From positions 7,510,869-7,574,868 of the forward strand of contig NZ_CP030287.1 in assembly GCF_003287935.1 (NCBI RefSeq): a stretch of DNA of 64,000 bases, in the 5' to 3' direction. Positions 38,874 through 47,059 of this stretch are shown piece by piece (the first letter of the stretch is position 1; every line of letters starts with the position of its first letter). This stretch comes from Streptomyces sp. ICC1 (lineage in GTDB: Bacteria > Actinomycetota > Actinomycetes > Streptomycetales > Streptomycetaceae). Both the position numbers and the translations under genes were made by a program. Below the pieces are notes generated by a model that worked only from the letters and a program-made list of their open reading frames with translations, ran no database searches and was not told where the DNA came from.

Positions 38874-39353
38874 TCAGTCCGACAGGTCGAGGAGGCGCAG
38901 GATGCCCTCCACGTACGCCGCGGACACGGAGCCCGGGGCGCCCGCCGACGCGCGCAGGGACGGAAGGCCCGCGCGGATGTGGGCGGCGCACTGGCCGTAC
39001 AGGCCGGCCTCGTGCGAGGAGCCGTCGTCCTCGGCGCCGAGCAGCCGCAGCAGGGTCCACAGCAGGGCCTCGCGGGTCGACTGCCGGGGCGGGCCGGCGG
39101 AGCACACGGCCATCAGCACCCCGCACACCGCCGGCGCGGGAGCCCGCAGCCGGCCGGTGTGGAAGGCATGGCCCTCCAGCGCGTGGAACGCGGCCGGATG
39201 TCCTTCGGCCGCGTCCCACAGCGTGTCGGCGAGATGCCCCGCCGGGCGTCCGCACCCGCACGTGACGGACTCCCAGTCGTGCCGGGCAATCTCCCGGGCG
39301 ACCGCGTCGGGCACCAGTGGACTGGTGCGGGGCTGCTTCTCCGTCGTTCTCAC
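38874..39353 (-). CDS. conserved hypothetical protein
   Basis: The product is 159 residues from GTG 39353, mostly alpha-helical by composition, with no signal peptide or membrane segment. Two cysteines stand close together in SVTCGCGRPAGH near residue 32. The stretch HEAGLYGQCAAHIRAGLPSL looks like a conserved helix. I do not recognise the family. It is convergent with the HAD gene and codon usage is normal. Confidence 0.65.
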   Translation of the reverse strand: MRTTEKQPRTSPLVPDAVAREIARHDWESVTCGCGRPAGHLADTLWDAAEGHPAAFHALEGHAFHTGRLRAPAPAVCGVLMAVCSAGPPRQSTREALLWTLLRLLGAEDDGSSHEAGLYGQCAAHIRAGLPSLRASAGAPGSVSAAYVEGILRLLDLSD

Positions 39354-39465
39354 GGGAGAAGTATGGGATCAGCCGGGCTGCCGGTCCAGCGCGGCCCTCC
39401 CCGCGGGGACGGGCGGCCCTCCCCGCACGGCTCGGCGGCCGTGCGGGATGTCAGTGGCCGCGGGA

Positions 39466-39849
39466 TCAGCCGCCGTGCCCCTGGCAGCCGCAGCCCTTCG
39501 CCGCACCGCGCGGCAGCCCGTCGGTGAACTCGCTCTGCGAGAAGACGGCGAGCACCGTGGCCGGCTCGCCGCCGTGGTTGGCCAGGGTGACCTCCTTGCC
39601 GGCCGGCAGCATCGCGAAGGTGCCCGGGGCCACCGTCTTGGCGCCGCAGCCGCACGAGGCCTCCACCGTCCCCGCGACACCCGTGAGCAGCAGCTCGGAG
39701 GCGCCGTGCCCGTGCGCCGGGATGGTGCCGCCGGCCGGCACCTGGATCCGGACGGCGGCGAGCTCGCGGAACGGCCCGCCCTCGGGGTCCAGGCGCAGGG
39801 CCGGGCCGGCGGTGGTGTCGAGGGTGGTGTCGATGGTCATGCCGAACAT
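39466..39849 (-). CDS. small cupin-domain protein with Cys/His/Gly C-terminus
   Basis: I chose ATG 39849 because AGAGGA lies 9 bases upstream; ATG 39840 is also possible. The 127-residue product is a single cupin barrel: PAGGTIPAHGHGASELLLTGVAGTVEA carries the first metal-binding motif, and FAMLPAGKEVTLANHGGEPATVLAVF the second. It ends in GCGCQGHGG, and CGCGAKTV sits mid-domain, so extra metal or redox binding is possible. The reaction is unknown. It is divergent from the GntR regulator gene, with 172 bases between. Confidence 0.82.
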   Translation of the reverse strand: MFGMTIDTTLDTTAGPALRLDPEGGPFRELAAVRIQVPAGGTIPAHGHGASELLLTGVAGTVEASCGCGAKTVAPGTFAMLPAGKEVTLANHGGEPATVLAVFSQSEFTDGLPRGAAKGCGCQGHGG

Positions 39850-40021
39850 GGTGATGTCCTCTGCGAGTCGGTGTGCGGCCGTGCGGTACCTCCGAATTTA
39901 GACGACGCGCATCGGCTCAATACGGGGCGAAACGTCCCGACCCGCCGGGCCCTTCGCCCCGCGCGGTACGGGTCCGCCCGCCGCCGTCCGGGCCCGCTCC
40001 CGGCCGTGGCAGGCTGGGGCC

Positions 40022-40792
40022 GTGAACGAGGCACCGCGCGACACGGCACGCAGGACACCGCTCTACCTGAAGGTCGCCGCGGACCTGCGGACCGCCATCA
40101 CGGCGGGCGAGTACGGCTCCGGCGCGCGCCTGCCCGCCGAGGACGAACTCGCCCACCGCTACGGCGTGTCCAGGGGTACGGTCCGCCAGGCGCTCACCGC
40201 ACTGCGCACCGACGGCCTGATCACCTCGAGGCGCGGCACCCGCCGGGTGGTCCTCGGCGGCGGCCCGGCCGGGGCGGCGGGCGTCGCCGAGCTCCGCAGC
40301 TTCACCCGGTGGGCCCGCTCGCTCGGGCGGGAGCCGGGCGGGCGGACCGTCGCCGTGGACCGGGGCGCGGCCGACGCCGAGGAGGCGGAGCAGCTGCGGC
40401 TCGAAGCGGGCGCCCCCGTCCGCCGGGTCCTTCGGCTGCGCACCCTGTCCGGGGCCCCGGTGATGGTGGAGCGCACCACCTACCCGGAGGCGGTCGGCGC
40501 CCTGGTCGCGGCCATGCCGCGGGACACCGTCTCGTACTCCGAGGAACTCGCCCGGCACGGCGTCCTGTTCACCGACGCCCACCACACCATCGACCTGGTG
40601 GCGGCGGACGCGGACGACGCGGAGCTGCTGGGCTGCCGGGCCGGCGAGGCGCTGCTGCGCGAGCGGCGCCGCTCCACCGACCCGGCGGGGAACCCGGTGG
40701 AGTGGTCGCAGGACCGCTACCTGCCGGGAACCGTGGCCTTCACCGTGCACTCGACGGCCACGAGCGCGCTGGGCCGCCGCCTCGGCCCCTGA
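40022..40792 (+). CDS. GntR/UTRA family transcriptional regulator
   Basis: The product is 256 residues. The N-terminal winged HTH of the HutC type reads PLYLKVAADLRTAITAGEYGSGARLPAEDELAHRYGVSRGTVRQAL. The C-terminal UTRA domain (about 95-250) binds a small effector, with YLPGTVAFTV near the end. It faces the HD oxygenase gene tail to tail and lies close to the phosphonate genes. The palindrome GTTGTATGTACAAC upstream of the tmpA-like gene is a good candidate operator, making this the likely phosphonate-responsive repressor (PhnF is a relative). Confidence 0.9.
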   Translation: MNEAPRDTARRTPLYLKVAADLRTAITAGEYGSGARLPAEDELAHRYGVSRGTVRQALTALRTDGLITSRRGTRRVVLGGGPAGAAGVAELRSFTRWARSLGREPGGRTVAVDRGAADAEEAEQLRLEAGAPVRRVLRLRTLSGAPVMVERTTYPEAVGALVAAMPRDTVSYSEELARHGVLFTDAHHTIDLVAADADDAELLGCRAGEALLRERRRSTDPAGNPVEWSQDRYLPGTVAFTVHSTATSALGRRLGP

Positions 40793-40832
40793 GCGGCGGC
40801 CCCAGGAGCAGTCCCTACAGCAGGAGCAGCCG

Positions 40833-41435
40833 CTACAGCAGCAGCCCCTCCAGCAGCGGCCGGAAGTGGCCGAAGTCCGGGGTGGCCCGCTCGGGGTCCT
40901 TGGCCTGCTCGTCCCAGCGCCGCACGGCCACCGCGTCGGCCGCACCCGGCAGCGCCTCGAAGGCGCGTACCTGTTCGCCGGTCATCGGGCCGCCCTGCAC
41001 GCGCAGGGTGTGCACGGACGCCTCGGAGAGCAGGCCGACATAGCCGGGCTCGGTCGCGCACAGGTACCGCTTCGCGGCCACGTGGAGCCGGACCGGCCCG
41101 GTCACCTCCGGCCCGAACCACCGGGCCAGCCAGTCCGCCCCCGTGTGGCTGTGCCGGTTGTCCAGCCCGTCCTCCATCAGATCGCGGCCGGTCACGGTCC
41201 CGTGGAAGTGCCCGACGTCGTGCAGCAGCGCGGCCGCCACCAGGTGCGCGGGGGCTCCGGCGGCCTCGGCGAGGGCCCCGGCCTGGAGCATGTGCCCGGC
41301 CTGGGTGACGGCCTCGCCGAAGTACTCGGCGCTGCCCTCGCCCTCGAAGAGGCGGGCCAGCAGGGCGATGGGGTCGGCATCGATGCCGATGCTGTCTCCG
41401 AGTCCGAGTCCGAGTCCGGGTTCGGGGGCGTTCAC
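40833..41435 (-). CDS. HD-domain mixed-valent diiron oxygenase, TmpB/PhnZ-like (C-P bond cleavage)
   Basis: The product is 200 residues from ATG 41435, overlapping the stop of the upstream dioxygenase gene (ATGA). Metal ligands of the HD fold are visible: H48, the HD pair H72-D73 in AALLHDVGHF, H76, a His in NRHSHTGADWL and a Lys in HVAAKRYL. Y38 and E41 (EYFGEA) match the Tyr-x-x-Glu pair that marks PhnZ-type oxygenases and controls substrate access to iron. Members cleave the C-P bond of an alpha-hydroxyphosphonate to release phosphate. With the TmpA-like partner it would complete a two-step oxidative phosphonate breakdown. Confidence 0.85.
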   Translation of the reverse strand: MNAPEPGLGLGLGDSIGIDADPIALLARLFEGEGSAEYFGEAVTQAGHMLQAGALAEAAGAPAHLVAAALLHDVGHFHGTVTGRDLMEDGLDNRHSHTGADWLARWFGPEVTGPVRLHVAAKRYLCATEPGYVGLLSEASVHTLRVQGGPMTGEQVRAFEALPGAADAVAVRRWDEQAKDPERATPDFGHFRPLLEGLLL

Positions 41436-42562
41436 GCGCGGGCTCCTTCACGGCGCAGGACGGCGAGGGCGGAGAGCAGCCCGTCGATGTCGGCGTAGGC
41501 CCCCTGGAGGTGGCGCCCGCCCGATTCGGCGAAGGCGGTACGGGCGTGCAGCAGGCGGGTGTTGTCGAATACCAGGCAGTCGCCGGGCGCGAGCCGGAAG
41601 TCGAGCCGCAGCTCGGGCCGTTCCAGCAACTCGGCGAAGAGCCGGTAGGCGGCGTAGAACTCCTCCAGGACCGCCGCCGGCCGGTGCAGGGTGGCGATGG
41701 AGCGGTTGTTGAAACGGATCTCGCGCACCTTCCCGAGCGGGTCGACGCCGATCAGCGGCCGGTGGGCCCGCAGTTCGGTGCGGGCGTCGGCGAACACGAA
41801 CTCCACCGGCACCCGGGTCAGCACCTCGAAGGCCTCCGGCTCCCGCTCGCGCAGCAGCGCTGCGGCGTGGAAGCCGTCGACCAGCCCGGAGTCCCCGCCC
41901 CGGGCCTCGTTGCGCAGGCAGTGCAGCAGTTGCAGCGTGGGCACCGGGTCCCGGTACGGGTTGTCGGTGTGCGGGGTGATCCGCGCGCCGGTGAAGGCCA
42001 GGTTGTTGGGCTCGGCCTCCACGCGTACCTCGAACAGCTCGCCGTAGTTCGTCTCGCGGACGAAGCCGAAGGTGCGCGCCACGTCGAGCACCATCCGGTC
42101 CCGGCACGGCACGTCCCGCAGCAGGGCGAAGCCGAGCCGGACCACGCCGTCCAGGACCCGCTCGCGGACCTCGCGGGAGGAGGTGTAGGCGTCCCAGCCC
42201 GCCTCGGGGATCCGCCCGTCCAGGTCCCGGGCCGCCCACAGCTCCTTGTCCGCCTCGGTCCGGCCGTCCCCGGTCAGGCGGTGTCCTGAGCGGCCCTCAC
42301 CCGCGTCGTCCGGGGCGTGGGCGTCGAGCCAGTCGGCCGCGTAGACGGAGCGGTGGCCGTCCGGCTGCCACACCACCTCCCACCCCGGTCCGCCGCCGGC
42401 GCCGGCGGCCGGCACCTCGCGCACCGAGCCGACGGCGAGGCCCCCGGGCAGCTCGGTGATCTGGAAGAGCTTCTGGCCGGTGCGCGGATCACGGCAGTCC
42501 GCGCAGGGGCAGTTGTCGCGCAGCCAGGGCGCGGGCAGACGGGTGATCGCCGTCGCGGACAT
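41432..42562 (-). CDS. gamma-butyrobetaine-hydroxylase-like Fe(II)/2-oxoglutarate oxygenase, TmpA-like
   Basis: The product is 376 residues from ATG 42562. The N-terminal zinc-binding DUF971-type domain keeps its cysteines (LRDNCPCADCRDPRTGQK, about 13-30). The C-terminal TauD/BBOX domain carries the iron triad: HTDNP (His and Asp, about residue 198) and a C-terminal His in FDNTRLLHARTAF, with the 2OG-binding Arg just after. The family includes butyrobetaine hydroxylases and TmpA, which hydroxylates 2-(trimethylammonio)ethylphosphonate. Translational coupling to an HD oxygenase of the PhnZ type favours the TmpA role over carnitine synthesis. The substrate is inferred. Confidence 0.85.
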   Translation of the reverse strand: MSATAITRLPAPWLRDNCPCADCRDPRTGQKLFQITELPGGLAVGSVREVPAAGAGGGPGWEVVWQPDGHRSVYAADWLDAHAPDDAGEGRSGHRLTGDGRTEADKELWAARDLDGRIPEAGWDAYTSSREVRERVLDGVVRLGFALLRDVPCRDRMVLDVARTFGFVRETNYGELFEVRVEAEPNNLAFTGARITPHTDNPYRDPVPTLQLLHCLRNEARGGDSGLVDGFHAAALLREREPEAFEVLTRVPVEFVFADARTELRAHRPLIGVDPLGKVREIRFNNRSIATLHRPAAVLEEFYAAYRLFAELLERPELRLDFRLAPGDCLVFDNTRLLHARTAFAESGGRHLQGAYADIDGLLSALAVLRREGARA

Positions 42563-42589
42563 GGGGGCTCCTGTGTCATCGTCCGGGAA

Positions 42590-42605
42590 AGTTGTATGTA
42601 CAACT
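42590..42605. promoter_or_regulatory. GntR-type operator upstream of the tmpA-like gene
   Basis: AGTTGTATGTACAACT is a 7-2-7 perfect inverted repeat 27 bases before the start codon. Its AT-rich core contrasts with the surrounding GC-rich DNA, and it resembles the GT..TA..AC pattern of HutC-type GntR sites. Confidence 0.72.
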
Positions 42606-42697
42606 CTCGACGAGCCGCATCGTGGCAGGCCGGGGTGGCCGCCGGATGGCGAACAGGTGACCGGAACCGGATCGCGGGCGCAGCCGTCCATGAGCAC

Positions 42698-43795
42698 ATG
42701 TGGACGAAGTCGCGGAAGAGACGAAGGGCCGGCGTACTGGCGTGCGCGCTGCTCGCGACCCAGCTGGGCTCGCTGATCAGCCCCGCCTACGCCTGCGGCT
42801 GCGGGGCCATGGTCCCGGACGGCGCCTCCCGGATCGGGGTCTCCCGCGAGGCGTCCGTGGTGCGCTGGGACGGCCGGACCGAGCAGATCGCGATGCGCTT
42901 CACCGTCGGCGGAGACGCCAAGCGGGCCGCGTGGATCATGCCGGTGCCGGGGCGGGCCACGGTGCGCCTCGGCGACAGCGGGCTGTTCCCGCAGCTGGCG
43001 GACCTGACCGGGCCCGAGTACCGGACCCACGGCTACTTCTGGCCGCGCCGGGGCGACTGGCCCTTCACCTCCGACCGGGGTGACCTGGCCGGAGCGCCGC
43101 CGCCCGGCGGCCCGGACCCGGGGGTCGGCGTCGTGGGCCGCGAGCGGCTCGGCGACTTCGACGTCGCCCGGCTGACCGCCACCGACCCCGGTGCCCTGCG
43201 CGGCTGGCTGGAGGACAACGGCTTCGAACTGCCCGAAGGGCTCTCCACCGAGCTGGAGCCGTACGTGGACCGGCACTGGGAGTACGTCGCCGTCCGCCTC
43301 GCCCCCCGCGAGCCGGGCGGGGTCCTGCGGGGCACCCTCGACCCGCTCCTGATCCGCTTCGACAGCGACCGGCTGGTCTACCCGATGCGGCTGTCCAGAC
43401 TGGCGAAGAGCGCGCAGTCCCTCGGCCTGTACGTGCTGGCCGACCACCGCATGGAGCCCGCCTCCCCGATCGGCGGGAGCGCGCCCGAGGTGACCTTCGC
43501 CGGACGGATCACCCCGACGGGCCCGGTCGCCGAATTCGCGGGCACCGCCCCGGTGTTCCTGACGGCGATCGACCAGAGCTTCCCCGTCCCGTCCCGCATC
43601 GACGCCGACCACGAACTGCGCGCCACCGCCGCGGACACCGCGTACCGGCGGGTGGAGTACCGCGACGAACTGCGCCCGGCGGCCGGCGTCCCGGTCTGGA
43701 TGCTGACCGTCGCCGGCGTGCGCGTGGCGGCGGCCCTGGGAGTGCTGGGGCTGCTCCGGCGCCGCCGGACGCCGCGGGCGCGCCCGCGCGGCTGA
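42698..43795 (+). CDS. DUF2330 secreted or membrane protein
   Basis: The start is placed at ATG 42698 (MWTKSRKRRR); the 365-residue product then has a good signal peptide (AGVLACALLATQLGSLISPAYA) cleaved before CGCGAMVP. The body is a DUF2330 domain (EQIAMRFTVGGDAKRAAWIMPVPG, VDRHWEYVAVRLAP). A C-terminal hydrophobic helix and Arg-rich tail (VWMLTVAGVRVAAALGVLGLL then RRRRTPRARPRG) suggest anchoring with the domain outside. Function is unknown. It is divergent from the tmpA-like gene, sharing a 135-bp intergenic region. Confidence 0.85.
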   Translation: MWTKSRKRRRAGVLACALLATQLGSLISPAYACGCGAMVPDGASRIGVSREASVVRWDGRTEQIAMRFTVGGDAKRAAWIMPVPGRATVRLGDSGLFPQLADLTGPEYRTHGYFWPRRGDWPFTSDRGDLAGAPPPGGPDPGVGVVGRERLGDFDVARLTATDPGALRGWLEDNGFELPEGLSTELEPYVDRHWEYVAVRLAPREPGGVLRGTLDPLLIRFDSDRLVYPMRLSRLAKSAQSLGLYVLADHRMEPASPIGGSAPEVTFAGRITPTGPVAEFAGTAPVFLTAIDQSFPVPSRIDADHELRATAADTAYRRVEYRDELRPAAGVPVWMLTVAGVRVAAALGVLGLLRRRRTPRARPRG

Positions 43796-43909
43796 GCGCG
43801 AGCGCCGCCCCGGTGCCGTGCCCGGACAAGGCCCGGGCCGGGCCGGGCCTGGAGTCAAGCCCGGGCCGGGCTCGCGCCGGGCCCGGGCCCGGGCCCGCGG
43901 CCGGGGCCG
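43796..43909. other. GC-rich repeat stretch between convergent genes
   Basis: This 114-bp gap between the DUF2330 stop and the PAP2 stop is almost entirely runs of GGGCCGGGC and GGGCCCGGGCCC-type self-complementary blocks. No gene is seen. It most likely terminates transcription from both sides. Confidence 0.5.
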
Positions 43910-44689
43910 TCACCGGGCGGCGGGTACCCGCTCCGACGCGTGCCGGCGGCCGGGCGCGCGCCGTGCCTCCCGGGCCAGTGCCGGGGCGCAGAGCCACCAT
44001 GCCAGCAGCCCGGCCCCCGCACCGGCCGCAGCGCCTGCGGCGGTGTCGCTGAGCCAGTGCGCGTGCAGCCAGGTGCGGCTCCACATCATCGCCAGCGTGA
44101 AGACGGCGCCGCCGACCCACCAGGCCCGGCGCCGGGCGGCCGGGACGAGGAGCGCCCCGACGATGACCACGAGGAGCGCCGCGCCGGCCGCGTGCCCGGA
44201 GGGGAAGGAGCCGTGGTCGACCCGGACCAGCGGGTTGGCCGGGCGCGGCCGGTCCACCAGGTGCTTGAGCCCCTGGATCACGAGCATGTTGCCCGCCATG
44301 TAGACGCCGAAGAGGAACCCCGCCGACACCCACCGGCGCCGGATGAGCAGGAAGGCCAGCAGGGCGAGCGGCACGACGGATCCCGCCGGGCCGCCGAACA
44401 GGTTCAGGACCGTCGCGACCGCCGAGTAGAGCCCCTCGTGCGGCCCGCCCATCCACGCGTGCCAGCGCTCGTCCAACCCCTGGAAGGGCGGACGGAGCAC
44501 GTCCCGCCGGACGACGAGCGCCAGTACGGCGGCGACCCCGAGCAGTGCGGCTCCGAGGGCGAGCATGCCGGTGCGCCGGCCGCCGCCGTCTGCTTCGGCC
44601 GTGGCCGTGGCCCTGGCTGCGTCCGTGGACACGTCCGTGGACGCGGGCACGTCGGGTCTGGTGGGCGGGGTGGCGGGGATCGTGGACAT
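43910..44689 (-). CDS. PAP2 family membrane phosphatase
   Basis: This 259-residue integral membrane protein has about six helices. The three PAP2 active-site motifs are present: KHLVDRPRP (about 137), the PSGHAAGA motif with catalytic His, and SRTWLHAHWLSD with the nucleophile-activating His and Asp. It would dephosphorylate phosphatidate, undecaprenyl pyrophosphate or a related lipid on the outer face. The N-terminal 40 residues are disordered (Ala/Thr/Asp). It is divergent from the fatty-acid desaturase gene. Confidence 0.92.
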   Translation of the reverse strand: MSTIPATPPTRPDVPASTDVSTDAARATATAEADGGGRRTGMLALGAALLGVAAVLALVVRRDVLRPPFQGLDERWHAWMGGPHEGLYSAVATVLNLFGGPAGSVVPLALLAFLLIRRRWVSAGFLFGVYMAGNMLVIQGLKHLVDRPRPANPLVRVDHGSFPSGHAAGAALLVVIVGALLVPAARRRAWWVGGAVFTLAMMWSRTWLHAHWLSDTAAGAAAGAGAGLLAWWLCAPALAREARRAPGRRHASERVPAAR

Positions 44690-44774
44690 GGCTGCGCCTC
44701 TCGCGGTTCTGGGAGGTGGGTTGCGGGAGGGGCTGGCGCGCTCCTCTTGCCGCGTGCGGGACCTTTGCCATACT

Positions 44775-44801
44775 TACGTTGCCGTAGGTTACGCGTCCGT
44801 A
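44775..44801. promoter_or_regulatory. palindromic TACG/CGTA operator in the desaturase promoter
   Basis: TACG (44775-44778), CGTA (44783-44786), TACG (44790-44793) and CGTA (44798-44801) alternate with spacings 4, 3 and 4, giving a 27-bp site symmetric at every conserved tetramer. It lies about 55 bases before the desaturase start. The TetR regulator cotranscribed with the desaturase is the obvious candidate to bind it. Confidence 0.65.
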
Positions 44802-44855
44802 GAAAGTGTGGCCGGGCGGCGCGCCTGCCGACTCCTTCACCCTCAGGGGACCTCT

Positions 44856-45836
44856 ATGACCATCAGTCCCGACGTGATCGAGGACGCCTCGGCGTCTTCC
44901 GGCGCGTCCGTGCCGTCCGCGACCCTGGGCGGTGAGAGCAAGCGGTCCGTCGAGCAGATCGCGCTGCTGCTGTTCATCACCGTCCCCTTCCTGGCACTGC
45001 TCGCGGTCGTTCCGCTGGCCTGGGGGTGGGGGGTGAGCTGGCTGGACGTGGGCCTGATGGTGTTCATGTACTTCCTGGCCTGCCACGGCATCACGATCGG
45101 TTTCCACCGCTACTTCACGCACGGTTCCTTCAAGGCGAAGCGGCCGCTGCGGATCGTGCTGGCGGTCATGGGGTCGATGGCGGTGGAGGGTCCGCTGGTG
45201 CGCTGGGTGGCCGATCACCGCAAGCACCACAAGTACTCGGACCACGAGGGCGACCCGCATTCGCCGTGGCGGTTCGGGGAGACGCTGCCGGCGCTGATGA
45301 AGGGCCTGTGGTGGGCCCACATCGGGTGGCTGTTCGACGAGGAGCAGACCGATCAGCAGAAGTACGCCCCGGACCTGATCAAGGATCCGGCGATCCGGCG
45401 GATCTCGCGGGACTTCGTCTTCTGGACGATGTTCTCCCTGGCGATCCCGCCGGTCGTGGGCGGTCTGGTGACGATGTCCTGGTGGGGGGCGTTCACGGCG
45501 TTCTTCTGGGGTTCGCTGGTGCGGGTCGCGCTGCTGCACCACGTGACGTGGTCGATCAACTCGATCTGCCACGCGGTGGGCAAGCGGCCGTTCAAGTCGC
45601 GTGACCGCAGCGGCAACGTGTGGTGGCTGGCGGTGCTCTCGTGCGGGGAGTCCTGGCACAACCTGCACCACGCCGATCCGACGTCGGCGCGCCATGGGGT
45701 GCTGCGCGGCCAGGTCGACTCCAGTGCCCGGCTGATCCGCTGGTTCGAGCAGCTGGGATGGGCGTCCGACGTGCGCTGGCCGTCCGAGGCCCGCCTCGAC
45801 GCCCGGCGCAAGGAAGAAGCGTCGAACGCGGCATGA
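44856..45836 (+). CDS. acyl-CoA/acyl-lipid delta-9 fatty acid desaturase
   Basis: The product is 326 residues from ATG 44856. Four membrane helices and the three diiron histidine boxes of membrane desaturases are visible: HRYFTH (about 86), HRKHHKYSD (about 123) and HNLHH (about 265), plus the extra His in LLHHVTWSINS. This matches the DesA3-type stearoyl-CoA desaturases, which introduce a delta-9 double bond to adjust membrane fluidity. The downstream TetR gene overlaps its stop (ATGA), so the pair forms a self-regulated operon. Confidence 0.94.
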   Translation: MTISPDVIEDASASSGASVPSATLGGESKRSVEQIALLLFITVPFLALLAVVPLAWGWGVSWLDVGLMVFMYFLACHGITIGFHRYFTHGSFKAKRPLRIVLAVMGSMAVEGPLVRWVADHRKHHKYSDHEGDPHSPWRFGETLPALMKGLWWAHIGWLFDEEQTDQQKYAPDLIKDPAIRRISRDFVFWTMFSLAIPPVVGGLVTMSWWGAFTAFFWGSLVRVALLHHVTWSINSICHAVGKRPFKSRDRSGNVWWLAVLSCGESWHNLHHADPTSARHGVLRGQVDSSARLIRWFEQLGWASDVRWPSEARLDARRKEEASNAA

Positions 45837-46507
45837 TGGGGGGTGTGGCGATCGACGGCAGCAGTTCCAGCAGCGACAAGCCCAGGCGCGGCCGCCGGGT
45901 CCGGATGACGGGCGCCGAGCGGCGCCAGCAACTGCTGGACATCGGCCGCATCCTGTTCGCCGAGAAGGGCTTCGAGGGCACGTCGGTGGAGGAGATCGCG
46001 GCGAAGGCCGGGGTTTCCAAGCCGGTGGTGTACGAGCACTTCGGCGGCAAGGAGGGTCTGTACGCGGTCGTCGTCGACCGGGAGATGCGCCAGCTGCTGG
46101 ACGGGGTGACGGGCGCGCTGACGGCCGGCCATCCGCGGGAGCTGCTGGAGCAGGCGGCGTTCGCGCTGCTGGACTACATCGAGAACTACACCGACGGGTT
46201 CCGGATCCTGGTGCGGGATTCGCCGGTGGCCCAGTCGACGGGCACCTTCGCCTCGCTGATCAGTGACATCGCCACGCAGGTCGAGGACATCCTGGGGCTG
46301 GAGTTCAAGGCCCGCGGCTTCGATCCGAAGCTGGCGCCGCTCTACGCGCAGGCGCTGGTGGGCATGGTGGCGCTGACCGGGCAGTGGTGGCTGGAGACGC
46401 GCCGGCCGAAGAAGGCGGAGGTGGCAGCGCACCTGGTGAACCTGGCCTGGCACGGGCTGGAGAACCTGGAGGCGAAGCCGAGGCTGGTGGGCCACCGCAA
46501 GAGCTGA
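45833..46507 (+). CDS. TetR family regulator of the desaturase operon
   Basis: The frame opens at ATG 45833 (overlapping the desaturase stop); ATG 45836 or GTG 45845 are alternatives. The product is about 224 residues. The HTH is RRQQLLDIGRILFAEKGFEGTSVEEIAAKAGVSKPVVYEHFGGKEGLYAVVV. The C-terminal helical domain (AALLDYIENYTDGFRILVRDSP and following) would bind a fatty acyl ligand. The gene order desaturase-TetR is conserved in Streptomyces and suggests repression through the 44775 site. Confidence 0.9.
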   Translation: MMGGVAIDGSSSSSDKPRRGRRVRMTGAERRQQLLDIGRILFAEKGFEGTSVEEIAAKAGVSKPVVYEHFGGKEGLYAVVVDREMRQLLDGVTGALTAGHPRELLEQAAFALLDYIENYTDGFRILVRDSPVAQSTGTFASLISDIATQVEDILGLEFKARGFDPKLAPLYAQALVGMVALTGQWWLETRRPKKAEVAAHLVNLAWHGLENLEAKPRLVGHRKS

Positions 46508-46510
46508 GCA

Positions 46511-46535
46511 CGCCCGTACGGGTCCCGTACGGGCG
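46511..46535 (+). terminator. perfect 12-bp inverted repeat after the TetR gene
   Basis: CGCCCGTACGGG and its complement are separated by one base, immediately after the TetR stop codon. It forms a very stable hairpin or cruciform. Confidence 0.7.
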
Positions 46536-46541
46536 CGAGGT

Positions 46542-46587
46542 GCGACGGCGCCCCGTCACCGGATCTCCGGCGGCGGGGCGCCGTCGC
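46542..46587. terminator. second hairpin, 14-bp perfect stem
   Basis: GCGACGGCGCCCCG (46542-46555) pairs with 46574-46587 across an 18-base loop. Together with the preceding hairpin it separates the TetR gene from the convergent VOC gene. Confidence 0.75.
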
Positions 46588-46661
46588 GCGTACGGCAGCC
46601 CTCAGCCCAGGGGGGCCTGCGGGCTGTGCTCTTCCGGGCCGCGCTGCTCCAGGCCGTGCCG

Positions 46662-47057
46662 CTACGAGCTGCGCGGCTCCGAGCTGTGCTGCTCCACGCT
46701 GTGCTGCTCCAAAAACTCGAGCCGGTTGCCGACGGGGTCCTCGGAGTAGAAGCGGCGGTGCCCCGGCAGGTCGTCGTCCCAGACGACCTCGGCGCCCCGC
46801 TCCTCCAGTCTGCTCGCGTAGGCCTCGATGGCGGTGACCCTGAGCCCGGGGTGTGCCTTGCGGGCGGGGCGGAAGTCCTCCTCGACGCCGAGGTGGAGCT
46901 GGACGGGCCCGGCGGCGAACCAGCAGCCGCCGCGCGCCGCGAGCACCGGCGGCTTGGGGATCTCGGTCATGCCGAGGACGCCGGCGTAGTAGGCGCGGAG
47001 AAGGTCCTCCGCGCCGGGCGGCGCGGCGAGCTGGACGTGGTCGACTGCGGCGAGCAT
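46662..47057 (-). CDS. VOC superfamily (glyoxalase/dioxygenase fold) protein
   Basis: The product is 131 residues from ATG 47057. It is a single VOC module: AVDHVQLAAPPGAEDLLRAYYAGVLGM with the first metal His, VQLHLGVEEDF with the second, and FYSEDPVGNRLEFLEQ with the terminal Glu. The C-terminus is a short repetitive tail (EQHSVEQHSSEPRSS). The start lies 2 bases after the tam stop, so it is cotranscribed with tam. The substrate is unknown. Confidence 0.88.
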   Translation of the reverse strand: MLAAVDHVQLAAPPGAEDLLRAYYAGVLGMTEIPKPPVLAARGGCWFAAGPVQLHLGVEEDFRPARKAHPGLRVTAIEAYASRLEERGAEVVWDDDLPGHRRFYSEDPVGNRLEFLEQHSVEQHSSEPRSS

Positions 47058-47059
47058 GG

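Noticed and set aside
41432..42562. Annotation as gamma-butyrobetaine dioxygenase of carnitine synthesis
   Set aside because: The domain structure fits, but coupling to a PhnZ-type HD oxygenase and phosphonate-type importer genes makes phosphonate oxidation more likely; no carnitine genes are nearby.
42317..42697. Upstream extension of the DUF2330 gene to 42317
   Set aside because: That stretch is antisense to the tmpA-like gene and contains the operator; a start at 42698 gives a proper signal peptide.
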